28,620 nucleotides of DNA, from the NCBI GenBank assembly GCA_035534295.1, contig DATLSE010000047.1, positions 1-28,620 of the forward strand. Direction: 5' to 3'. The notes below the pieces were generated by a model. That model saw nothing but the letters and a program-made list of their open reading frames with translations, was not told where the DNA came from and did no database searches. Positions 8,736 to 15,920 of the stretch are shown piece by piece. Position numbers and translations under genes: made by a program. How positions within the stretch are numbered: the first letter of the stretch is position 1; every line of letters starts with the position of its first letter. Origin of the DNA: DATKQJ01 sp035534295. GTDB taxonomy: Bacteria; Chloroflexota; Dormibacteria; Dormibacterales; Dormibacteraceae.

Positions 8736-9071
8736 GTTCTGCCTCCTATGACTGGATGACCCGACTTGGCCCCGGGCGCCATTGCGGGTCACGCGCTACC
8801 ACGGGCCGGTCGACTGGCGAGGGCGGCGGCCGCCATCACCGTTCGCGACCACAGTGTATGCGGCCCGGCGCATCCGGTCCAGTCCTCAAATCGCACCCTC
8901 CCGGTGGGCGAGGGAGGACGCCCGAGCGCCCCGGCGGGTTGGAAAACCCAATGTTGCGGCTCTGGTCGCGGTTGGTATAGTGCCTTTTCACGCCTTGTGC
9001 CTGGCGGTGGAAGCCGGGCTGATTTGAATGTCGAACCGATGGGGGGCCAGAGGTTTGACCAGGAGCAATCG
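8736..9071. other. Divergent intergenic region (336 nt)
   Basis: This spacer separates the leftward binding-protein gene from the rightward transglycosylase gene. It contains a recognisable rightward promoter at 8954-8981 and ribosome-binding sites at both ends. No convincing small gene is seen; open readings across it are continuations of high-GC frames without start signals. Confidence 0.6.
8954..8981 (+). promoter_or_regulatory. Sigma70-type promoter for the transglycosylase gene
   Basis: TTGCGG (8954-8959), a 16-nt spacer and TATAGT (8976-8981) give a good housekeeping-type promoter. It would start transcription near 8988, about 84 nt upstream of the ATG at 9072. Confidence 0.6.
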
Positions 9072-9710
9072 ATGCCGAGATACGCGCGCGACCTGACGCT
9101 TGCCGTCGCCGTCTTCGGGGCCGCCGCCTTCATCGCCGTCGGGGCGGTCTCCGGGCACAGAGCCGACCCCGGCTCCCACCCCAGCCTGATCGCCAGCGCG
9201 CCCGTGTTCGAATTGAACTCGGTCTCGGTGCGCTACGTTGCCCACCAGCAGCTGGTGGCGGTGGGCGCCGGCGCCGACGACCAGTTCGCCGTCAGCCTCC
9301 AGGTCGCCGAGGCCGCCGCGCCGCCCCCCGCACCCACCCCGCCTCCGCCTGCGGCCCGGTTGGCTCCGGCGCCCCGCCTGGTTGTGCGCCCACCGACACC
9401 GGCGCCGGCGCCCGCATCCGCTCCTGCTCCGAGCTCGGGGGGCTCGGTTCAATCGTTGATCCGTCAGGATTTCGGGCCCCTGGGCGCGACCGCCGTCAAC
9501 TGGGGCCTGCGCGTGGCCGCCTGCGAGTCCGGCTACAATCCCGCCGCCTACAACCCCGCCGGTCCCTACTACGGGGTGTTTCAGTTCGCCCTGGCCACCT
9601 TCCGCGCCACTCCGTACGGCGGTTCGAGCCCATTTAACGCGGCGGCCAACGTCGCTGCGGCGGCCTGGAAGTACGCCCGCGGTGGCGCCTCGGCCTGGGG
9701 TTGTAATTGA
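9072..9710 (+). CDS. Exported lysozyme-like / SLT-type transglycosylase domain protein
   Basis: A 212-residue cell-wall enzyme candidate. Residues about 8-27 form a hydrophobic signal or anchor segment. Residues about 82-122 are a Pro/Ala-rich linker, and residues about 125-212 form a compact lysozyme-like domain. That domain has 'ACESGYNPAAYNP' (putative catalytic Glu152), 'YYGVFQFALATFRATPYGG' and a C-terminal 'AWKYARGGASAWGC', resembling actinobacterial SLT/Rpf-type domains. The two Cys (151 and 211) could form a disulfide. It is expected to cleave the glycan backbone of peptidoglycan outside the membrane. ATG 9072 has AGGAG 6 nt upstream; longer readings from 8766 cross the promoter. It converges with the cyclase gene, with a 1-nt gap between the two stop codons. 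Confidence 0.83.
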   Translation: MPRYARDLTLAVAVFGAAAFIAVGAVSGHRADPGSHPSLIASAPVFELNSVSVRYVAHQQLVAVGAGADDQFAVSLQVAEAAAPPPAPTPPPPAARLAPAPRLVVRPPTPAPAPASAPAPSSGGSVQSLIRQDFGPLGATAVNWGLRVAACESGYNPAAYNPAGPYYGVFQFALATFRATPYGGSSPFNAAANVAAAAWKYARGGASAWGCN

Positions 9711-9711
9711 G

Positions 9712-10911
9712 CTAGTCGGAGGTCACGGAGTCCGGCTCCAGGGCGTAGACGGTCTCGGCCCGGCTGGCGCCTTTGAGCACGATCGGGGGGCGGGGATGGA
9801 TGCCGGGCGCGGCTCCGAGCTTGGAGTAGGTGCTGTGAGATAGCAGGATCGCGGCCGGACGCTGCTTGGACAGGAAGGTGGCGTTGTTGACGGCCACCCC
9901 GATCAGCGTGTACTCGAGTCGCCGCTCGGAGCCCACGTTGCCGGCCACCACCAGGCCCGAGTCGATGCCCATTCCGACTTGGATCGCGGCCTCGCCGCGC
10001 CCCCGCCGCTCGATGTTCATGGCCGCGATGGCGCTGTGCATGTCACGAGCCGCTGCCAGGGCGCGGGGAGCGGAATCGGCGAGCGGCACCGGAGCCCCGA
10101 ACGCGGCCAGCATGCCGTCACCCAAGAACTTGTCGATGTTGCCCCCGTGGGCGATGACGATGTCGATCATGCGGGCGAAGTACCCGTTCAAGACCTTGAC
10201 CAGCGCCTCCGCCTCGAGCTCTTGAGCGAGCTGTGAGAAGCCCGCGATATCGGTCGCGAGCATGGTCACCTCGAGGCGCTGACCGGCGAGGAACACACGA
10301 TCGCGATTGGGGTCGTTCAGCACCCAGTCCGTGACCTGCTTGTTGACGTAGAGCTCGAACGTTCGGCGCAGGTGCTCGGCGTGCTCATAGTTGTCGCGCA
10401 GCTGACTGTAGAGCCGGGCGTTGTCGATCGCGATCGCGGCCAGGTCGGCGATGGCCTGAAGGAACTCCTTGTCCGACTCCTGGAAGGCACCGCTGCGGAA
10501 GGGGTTGTCCACGTAGACCGCGCCGGTCACCTCGCCTCGCGCCAACAGGGGCACGGCGATGATGGAGCGCAGGTCGTTGAGCACCACCGAGTCCTGACTG
10601 CGGAATCGTTCGTCGGCACTGGCGTCCAGGGTCAGCACCGGCAAGCGCCGGCTGACCACCTCTTCGATCACGGATCGAGAGCCCAGGAAATTGCCGCCCG
10701 CGATCTGGTCGGGCTCCCCTCGGGAGATCCGCACGCGCAACTCTCCGGTGCCCGGATCGGTCAGCACCACGAACCCGCGGGCAGCGGACATCAACTCCAC
10801 AACCCGGCTCATGACCCGGCCCAGGACCTGATCCAGCTCCAGCGACGAGGTGAGCTCAGCCGCCAGTTCATAGAGCAGCCGATCCCGGCTGGTGGGTTGC
10901 CCAGAGGCCAT
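9712..10911 (-). CDS. GAF domain-class III adenylate/guanylate cyclase
   Basis: A 399-residue signalling protein. A GAF sensory domain spans about residues 20-170 ('SSLELDQVLGRVMSRVVELM', 'SIIAVPLLARGEVTGAVYVD', 'FLQAIADLAAIAIDNARLY'). A short linker helix follows, then a class III cyclase catalytic domain at about 212-395. Metal-binding Asp221 ('ATDIAGFS') and Asp265 ('LGDGM') are present. The purine-selecting residues are Lys261 and Thr335, which fits ATP as substrate. Asn342 is present, but the transition-state Arg four residues later is Phe346 ('VNNATF'). Activity may therefore be low, or the protein may have a regulatory role. ATG 10911 is chosen because it begins at the GAF-flanking helix; an upstream extension would overlap the divergent pcrA start. 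No membrane segment is seen. Confidence 0.88.
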   Translation of the reverse strand: MASGQPTSRDRLLYELAAELTSSLELDQVLGRVMSRVVELMSAARGFVVLTDPGTGELRVRISRGEPDQIAGGNFLGSRSVIEEVVSRRLPVLTLDASADERFRSQDSVVLNDLRSIIAVPLLARGEVTGAVYVDNPFRSGAFQESDKEFLQAIADLAAIAIDNARLYSQLRDNYEHAEHLRRTFELYVNKQVTDWVLNDPNRDRVFLAGQRLEVTMLATDIAGFSQLAQELEAEALVKVLNGYFARMIDIVIAHGGNIDKFLGDGMLAAFGAPVPLADSAPRALAAARDMHSAIAAMNIERRGRGEAAIQVGMGIDSGLVVAGNVGSERRLEYTLIGVAVNNATFLSKQRPAAILLSHSTYSKLGAAPGIHPRPPIVLKGASRAETVYALEPDSVTSD

Positions 10912-10946
10912 CGCGGACCAAAGTGTAAGCGGCCTCCGGGGGCGTC

Positions 10947-10952
10947 TACACT
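10947..10952 (+). promoter_or_regulatory. -10-like TACACT just upstream of pcrA
   Basis: TACACT in the context CTACACTCG ends 9 nt before the pcrA ATG. Transcription would begin almost at the start codon, giving a leaderless or near-leaderless mRNA. No Shine-Dalgarno and no clear -35 are seen. The same 9-mer precedes gatC and selC in this window. Confidence 0.45.
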
Positions 10953-10961
10953 CGAGAGCCG

Positions 10962-13163
10962 ATGCCAGCCTCGGAGCTTCAAAGGGCGGAACTGGAGCGT
11001 TTGGTGCAGGGGCTGAATCCGGCCCAGCGAGAGGCGGTCGAGCACCTGCGCGGACCACTGCTGATCTTTGCCGGGGCGGGCAGTGGCAAGACTCGAGTCC
11101 TGACCACGCGCATCGCCAACCTCCTGGCCCAGGGTGAGGTCGAGCCCTACCAACTGCTCGCAGTGACCTTCACCAACAAGGCGGCGCGCGAGATGCGGGA
11201 GCGCGTCGCGCGCCTGGTCTCGGGCGTCGACGGCATGTGGGTCGGAACGTTTCACTCCACCGCGGCGCGCATGCTGCGCCGCGACGCCGAGCGCATCGGG
11301 CTCACCGCGAGCTTTGTGATCTTCGATGCCGACGATCAGAGGGCCGCGCTGCGCCGGGTCCTGGACGATCTTCGTCTTGATCCCAAGCGGCACCCTCCCG
11401 CGCTCTTTGCCAACCTCATATCGCAGGCCAAAAACGAGCTCTTGAGCTATGACACCATCCCTCTACGCGGCCCCCAGGATGAACTCCTGGGCAGTGTGTT
11501 CCGGCTCTACGAGGAATTGCTGGCGCGCTCCAACGCACTCGACTTCGACGATCTCATCGTCAAGACCGTGGGCCTCCTGCGCTCTGAGGCGGATGTGCTC
11601 GGCGCCTGGCGGGCGCGCTTCCAGCAGGTCCTGGTCGACGAGTATCAGGACACCAATCGGGCCCAGTACATGCTCGTCAGCCTGCTCGCCGCCGAGCATC
11701 GCAACCTGGCCGTGGTGGGCGATGACGACCAGGCCATCTACGGCTGGCGCGGCGCCGACGTGCGCAACATCCTGGACTTTAAAAAAGACTATCCGGACGC
11801 CACGGTGATCCGGCTGGAGCAGAACTACCGCTCCACCCAGGCGATTCTGGACGCCGCTCACGCGGTCATCAGGCACAACTCAGAGCGGGCCGACAAAAGG
11901 CTCTGGACCGATCGTCAAGGCGGCGAGCTGATCGCGGTGGCCCAGCTCTACAACGAGGTCGAGGAGGCCGAGTACGTGGCCGACGAGATCGCCCGTCTGA
12001 TCCGAAGTGAGAATCGTCGACCGGGTGATTGCGCCGTTCTCTATCGCACCAATGCCCAGTCGCGAGCCTTTGAGGATGTGTTCGGGCGCCGCCGCATTCC
12101 CTATCGGCTGGTCGGCGGCGTCCGGTTCTGGGAGCGGCGGGAGGTCAAGGACTGCCTGTCCTACCTGCGCTTCATCTTCAACCCCGCCGATGCCGTCGGT
12201 TTCGCCCGCATCGTCAACGTGCCCCGGCGCAAGATCGGGCCCGTGAGCGTGGAGGCGGTGGTGGCCCAGGCTCGAGCCGAGGGCGTGGATCTGCTCTCGC
12301 TGCTGGGCCGCCCCGAGGGGGTACCCGGTCTGCCGCGTGCGGCCCAGGCGCCGCTGGCAGTCCTGGGCGCCGATCTGCGGGCGCTGCGGCTCGAGATGGC
12401 CGGGCAGACACCGGCGCGACTGCTCGAGCTCACGGTGGAGAGGATCGGACTTGATCGAGCCTATGAGGAGGCAGGACCGCAGCGCGAGGCACGTCTTGAG
12501 AACCTGCGCGAGCTTCGCGGGTTGGCCGAGGAGTACGACGAGTACGGCCCCGGAGAGGAGGCTTTGGGCCGGTTTCTGAGCGAGGTCAGCCTGCGCAGCG
12601 ACGTGGACGCGCTCGACGAAGACGAGCAGGGGGTGACCCTGATCACGCTCCACATGGTCAAGGGGCTCGAATTCCCGATCGTGTTCCTGGTCGGGGTGGA
12701 GGACGGACTGGTGCCGCACCGCCGGGCGATCGAGGATCCGACCCAGATGCCCGAGGAGCGGCGCGTGTGCTACGTCGGGATGACCCGGGCGCGGGACCGG
12801 CTTTACCTCACCTGCGCCTTCCGCAGGCACCTCTATGGCCAGTCTCAGGCCGCCTTTCCGAGCCGGTTCCTGAAGGAACTTCCGGCTTCGCTGATCGCCC
12901 CCCAGAACCGCGGGGCGGCGGCGGTGTCCCCGCCGCGCGCGGGCTTCAGCGACCGGCTGCGGGAGCAGCCGATCGCTCCGGCGGCGCCCGCGCCGACCAG
13001 TTCACGCTATGCCAGCGGCGATCGAGTGAGCCACCCAAGCTTCGGTTCGGGGACGGTGGTGAAGAGCACGCTGACCCGCAGCGACGAGGAGCTCGTGGTT
13101 CGTTTCGAGGGCGCGGGGGTCAAGATCCTGAGCGCGACGCTGGCTCCCCTGAGCCGCCTGTGA
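10962..13163 (+). CDS. pcrA: ATP-dependent DNA helicase PcrA/UvrD
   Basis: A 733-residue superfamily 1A 3'-5' DNA helicase acting in repair, replication restart and removal of recombinase filaments. Motifs run in order: 'LNPAQREAV' (Q motif), Walker A 'GAGSGKT' (Lys43), 'FTNKAAREM', 'GTFHS', Walker B 'DEYQDTN' (Asp226-Glu227), 'GDDDQAIYGWRGA', 'QNYRST', 'TLHMVKGLEFPIVFLVG' and 'YVGMTRARD'. The last ~50 residues form a Tudor-like tail ('YASGDRVSHPSFGSGTVV') typical of PcrA, which contacts RNA polymerase. ATG 10962 opens directly before the helicase domain. Its stop overlaps the GTG of ligA (GTGA), so the two are co-translated. It is the first gene of a long plus-strand run. Confidence 0.97.
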   Translation: MPASELQRAELERLVQGLNPAQREAVEHLRGPLLIFAGAGSGKTRVLTTRIANLLAQGEVEPYQLLAVTFTNKAAREMRERVARLVSGVDGMWVGTFHSTAARMLRRDAERIGLTASFVIFDADDQRAALRRVLDDLRLDPKRHPPALFANLISQAKNELLSYDTIPLRGPQDELLGSVFRLYEELLARSNALDFDDLIVKTVGLLRSEADVLGAWRARFQQVLVDEYQDTNRAQYMLVSLLAAEHRNLAVVGDDDQAIYGWRGADVRNILDFKKDYPDATVIRLEQNYRSTQAILDAAHAVIRHNSERADKRLWTDRQGGELIAVAQLYNEVEEAEYVADEIARLIRSENRRPGDCAVLYRTNAQSRAFEDVFGRRRIPYRLVGGVRFWERREVKDCLSYLRFIFNPADAVGFARIVNVPRRKIGPVSVEAVVAQARAEGVDLLSLLGRPEGVPGLPRAAQAPLAVLGADLRALRLEMAGQTPARLLELTVERIGLDRAYEEAGPQREARLENLRELRGLAEEYDEYGPGEEALGRFLSEVSLRSDVDALDEDEQGVTLITLHMVKGLEFPIVFLVGVEDGLVPHRRAIEDPTQMPEERRVCYVGMTRARDRLYLTCAFRRHLYGQSQAAFPSRFLKELPASLIAPQNRGAAAVSPPRAGFSDRLREQPIAPAAPAPTSSRYASGDRVSHPSFGSGTVVKSTLTRSDEELVVRFEGAGVKILSATLAPLSRL

Positions 13164-15136
13164 ACGAGGATCTCGGGGCTCGCCTGGAGCAGCTCCGGGC
13201 GGTGATCAGACAGCACGAGGAGCTCTATTACGGGGCCGACGATCCGGTCTTGAGCGACGCCCAGTTCGACGCTCTGTTCGCCGAGTTGCGCGACCTGGAG
13301 GCGCAGAATCCGGATCTGATCACCCCCGACTCTCCTACCCAGCGGGTGGGCGGAGAGCCCGGCGCCCGCTTCGCCAAGGTCGCCCATCGCGCGCCCATGC
13401 TGAGCCTTCAGAACGCATTCCAGGAGGAGGAGATCCGGGCCTTCGACGTCCGCGTCCGGCGCGCGCTGGAGGCCGAGGTGACCTACGTCTGCGAGCTCAA
13501 AATCGATGGCCTGGCGATGAGCCTGGCCTATCATCGCGGTCGCCTGGTTCGGGCCGCCACCCGCGGCGACGGGCTCGTGGGCGAGGACGTGACCGAGAAC
13601 CTGAGCCGGCTCGAATCGGTGCCGCGGCGGCTGCGAGCGCTGCCTGGCTTGCCCGAGGACTTCGAGGTCCGGGGGGAGGTGTACATGCCCCTGGCCGCCT
13701 TCTCCAACCTTAACCAGCAGATGCAGGAGCGCGGTCTGCGCAGCTTCATGAACCCGCGCAACGCCGCCGCCGGGAGCGTGCGGCAGCAGGATCCGGAGGT
13801 GACCGCAGGGCGCGGACTTACGACCTTCATGTACGCGCTCGACCCGAGCGGTTCGGCCAGTAGTCAGTGGGAGGTGCTGAAGGGATTGGCCGAGATGGGA
13901 TTTAGGGTCAACCCCAACCGCGCCCGATTCGAGCAGATCGAGGGCGTGATCGAATACCACCGGCACTGGCTCGAACACCGGCACGATCTCGATCACGAGA
14001 TCGACGGGGTGGTGGTCAAGGTGGACCGACACGATCAGCAGACCGAGCTCGGATTCGTCACCCGCTCCCCGCGCTGGGCGATCGCCTACAAATACGCGGC
14101 GGCCGAGGTCGAGACCCAGGTGCTTGCGATCCAGGTCTTCGTCGGCCGGACCGGGGTGCTGACCCCGGTGGCTCAGCTGCAGCCGGTGATTGTGGGCGGG
14201 GTCACCGTGCGCAACGCCTCGCTGCATAACGAGCAGGTGGTCAATGACAAAGGGGTGTACGCGGGCGCCACCGTGCTGGTGCGCCGGGCCGGGGATGTGA
14301 TTCCAGAGCTGGTCTCCGTGCGCGACCCGCGACCGGGCTGGCGCATGCCCGATCGCTGCCCCGTCTGTGCGGGAGCCGTCGTGCGCGAGGAGCCCTACGT
14401 CGCCCATCGCTGCATCAACCCCTTCTGTCCCGCCCAGCGTCTGGAGCGGCTGATCCATTTCGCCTCGCGGGGCGCGATGAGCATCGATGGGCTGGGCGGC
14501 GCCACGGTGGCGCAGCTGGTCGAGCAGCGCGGCGTGCTCGATCCCGCCGACCTGTACCGCCTGAGCGAGGCGGATATCGCCTCCCTCGAGCGCCACGGCC
14601 AGCGCTCGGCCCACAACCTTTTGGCTCAGATCGAGGCCAGCCGGCGAGCGCCCCTGGCCCGGTTCTTGAACGCGCTCGGCATCCCCCAGGTGGGCGCGGC
14701 CACCGCCACCCTGCTGGCCGACCATTTCTTGAGCCTGGAGCGCCTCCGCGCGGCCGATCCCGATGAGCTGCAGCAGGTGGCCGGGATCGGCCCCAGCATG
14801 GCGGCGGAGATCGCCCAATTCTTTGCCGGGGAGGGTGGCCGGCTGGTCGATCGCCTGCTTGCCGCCGGGGTCGAGCCTCAGGCGCCGACCGGCGGCGCCG
14901 GTCCGGGGCCCCTGAGTGGACGCGTTTTCGTGTTCACCGGCACCCTCGAGGGGATCAGTCGAGGCCAGGCCGAGGCCAGCGTCCGCGCCCTGGGCGGCCG
15001 AGCGGTCTCCTCGGTCTCGGCCAAGACCGACTACGTGGTGGCCGGTGAGGAGCCGGGAAGCAAGTTGGAGAAGGCTCGCCGGCTCAAGGTGACGATCCTG
15101 AACCAGGAAGAGTTCCGTCGCCTGGTGACGGGTTGA
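13160..15136 (+). CDS. ligA: NAD-dependent DNA ligase LigA
   Basis: A 658-residue NAD+-dependent DNA ligase that seals nicks in replication and repair. The N-terminal Ia domain ('RQHEELYYGADDPVLSDAQFDALF') is followed by the adenylation domain with 'CELKIDGLAMSL' (nucleophile Lys114), then 'RGDGLVGEDVTEN' and 'EVRGEVYMP'. Next come the OB fold ('VFVGRTGVLTPVAQLQPV'), a Cys4 zinc finger (CPVC and CINPFC, about residues 400-425), helix-hairpin-helix repeats, and a BRCT domain (about 584-658, 'GRVFVFTGTLEGISRGQAE'). The GTG start at 13160 overlaps the pcrA stop (GTGA). An ATG or GTG further upstream would lie inside pcrA in another frame. Length is normal for the family. Confidence 0.97.
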   Translation: MNEDLGARLEQLRAVIRQHEELYYGADDPVLSDAQFDALFAELRDLEAQNPDLITPDSPTQRVGGEPGARFAKVAHRAPMLSLQNAFQEEEIRAFDVRVRRALEAEVTYVCELKIDGLAMSLAYHRGRLVRAATRGDGLVGEDVTENLSRLESVPRRLRALPGLPEDFEVRGEVYMPLAAFSNLNQQMQERGLRSFMNPRNAAAGSVRQQDPEVTAGRGLTTFMYALDPSGSASSQWEVLKGLAEMGFRVNPNRARFEQIEGVIEYHRHWLEHRHDLDHEIDGVVVKVDRHDQQTELGFVTRSPRWAIAYKYAAAEVETQVLAIQVFVGRTGVLTPVAQLQPVIVGGVTVRNASLHNEQVVNDKGVYAGATVLVRRAGDVIPELVSVRDPRPGWRMPDRCPVCAGAVVREEPYVAHRCINPFCPAQRLERLIHFASRGAMSIDGLGGATVAQLVEQRGVLDPADLYRLSEADIASLERHGQRSAHNLLAQIEASRRAPLARFLNALGIPQVGAATATLLADHFLSLERLRAADPDELQQVAGIGPSMAAEIAQFFAGEGGRLVDRLLAAGVEPQAPTGGAGPGPLSGRVFVFTGTLEGISRGQAEASVRALGGRAVSSVSAKTDYVVAGEEPGSKLEKARRLKVTILNQEEFRRLVTG

Positions 15137-15627
15137 TCGGGCCCGCCGGCGGCCCGCCCTCCGCCGACCAGATTTGGCGCCGATGTCCTGTCTGCGGGCT
15201 CGAGCTGCCCAGCCGGGCTCGCTTCTGCGCCCGCTGCGGCTCGAGCCTCAGGGCGCGCTCGGGCGCGGCGGGCTGGCTGATCATGGCTCTTTGGGCCGGG
15301 TGCGGCCTGGAGGCGGGGCTGGGAGCGATCTACGGCTACATCTATTTCAGTCCCCAACTCCTGGTCGCTCACGCCACCGCCTCAGTCAGCGCCTCGGATC
15401 TGCGCACGGCGTCGGCGGTGATCTCGATCTCGGCTCTGGCCGCCTTTCTTCTGCAGGCGACCGGCTGTCTGCTTCTGGTCCGCGGAAGCCTGTGGGGGCG
15501 CGTCATCCTGAGCCTGGTCTGCGTGCTCTGGAGCGTGACCCTGGTGGGCCTGCCCGTATCGCTTTTCGTCCTCGTCAATATTTGGCGCCGGGCCCCAGAC
15601 CAGGCGTTGGCTACACTCGCGCGATGA
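15133..15627 (+). CDS. Zinc-ribbon integral membrane protein, function unknown
   Basis: A 164-residue protein with an N-terminal zinc ribbon (CPVC at about 18-21 and CARC at about 32-35) followed by about three hydrophobic segments: 'GWLIMALWAGCGLEAGLGAI', 'AVISISALAAFLLQATGCLLLV' and 'VILSLVCVLWSVTLVGLPV'. I do not recognise a specific family. The start is inferred to be TTG at 15133, overlapping the ligA stop (TTGA). Its stop overlaps the gatC ATG (ATGA). The tight coupling on both sides argues that it is a real cistron despite the lack of a recognisable function. Confidence 0.75.
   Translation: MIGPAGGPPSADQIWRRCPVCGLELPSRARFCARCGSSLRARSGAAGWLIMALWAGCGLEAGLGAIYGYIYFSPQLLVAHATASVSASDLRTASAVISISALAAFLLQATGCLLLVRGSLWGRVILSLVCVLWSVTLVGLPVSLFVLVNIWRRAPDQALATLAR
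15612..15617 (+). promoter_or_regulatory. -10-like TACACT just upstream of gatC
   Basis: TACACT in the context CTACACTCG ends 6 nt before the gatC ATG, inside the end of the zinc-ribbon gene. This is the spacing expected for a leaderless transcript starting at or next to the ATG. It could give gatCAB its own promoter besides read-through from pcrA-ligA. No -35 was recognised. Confidence 0.35.
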
Positions 15628-15920
15628 CCTTATCCGGCTCCGACGTGCGCCACGTGGCCCTCCTGGCTCGAATCGGGTTGCGGGCTGGTGAGGAGGACTA
15701 CTACGCCACTCAGCTGAGCCGGATCCTCGAGCACATCGACAAGATGTCCGAACTCGACCTCGACGCCATCGCGCCCACCGCCCAGGCGGTCGAGATCCAG
15801 CCTCGGCTGCGCCCGGACCGGGCGCGAGCCGGATTGGGCCAGGAGCTCGCGCTGGCCAACGCGCCGGCGACTCGGGACGGATTTTTTCAGGTTCCCGCCA
15901 TCCAGGAGGGTGAGGCCTGA
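15624..15920 (+). CDS. gatC: Asp-tRNA(Asn)/Glu-tRNA(Gln) amidotransferase subunit C
   Basis: A 98-residue GatC that wraps around and stabilises GatA in the GatCAB complex, which converts mischarged Glu-tRNA(Gln) and/or Asp-tRNA(Asn) to the amide forms. Typical features are 'DVRHVALLARIGL', 'YATQLSRILEHIDKMSELDLD', a central proline/linker part, and the terminal 'RDGFFQVPAIQEGEA' (family form: 'F.VP.I'). The ATG overlaps the upstream stop by 4 nt (ATGA). Its stop overlaps the putative CTG start of gatA (CTGA). Confidence 0.93.
   Translation: MTLSGSDVRHVALLARIGLRAGEEDYYATQLSRILEHIDKMSELDLDAIAPTAQAVEIQPRLRPDRARAGLGQELALANAPATRDGFFQVPAIQEGEA
15904..15910 (+). promoter_or_regulatory. Shine-Dalgarno deciding the gatA CTG start
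   Basis: AGGAGGG lies 6 nt upstream of CTG 15917. No ATG, GTG or TTG exists in the gatA frame between the in-frame stop at 15911 and ATG 16133. This ribosome-binding site therefore fixes CTG as the likely initiator. Confidence 0.75.

Noticed and set aside
9100..9460. Minus-strand ORF opposite the transglycosylase gene
   Set aside because: It is a low-complexity, Arg/Gly-rich antisense product of the Pro/Ala linker.
13007..14818. 603-codon open frame antisense to ligA
   Set aside because: Long antisense frames are expected in GC-rich coding DNA; ligA on the other strand has complete family motifs.
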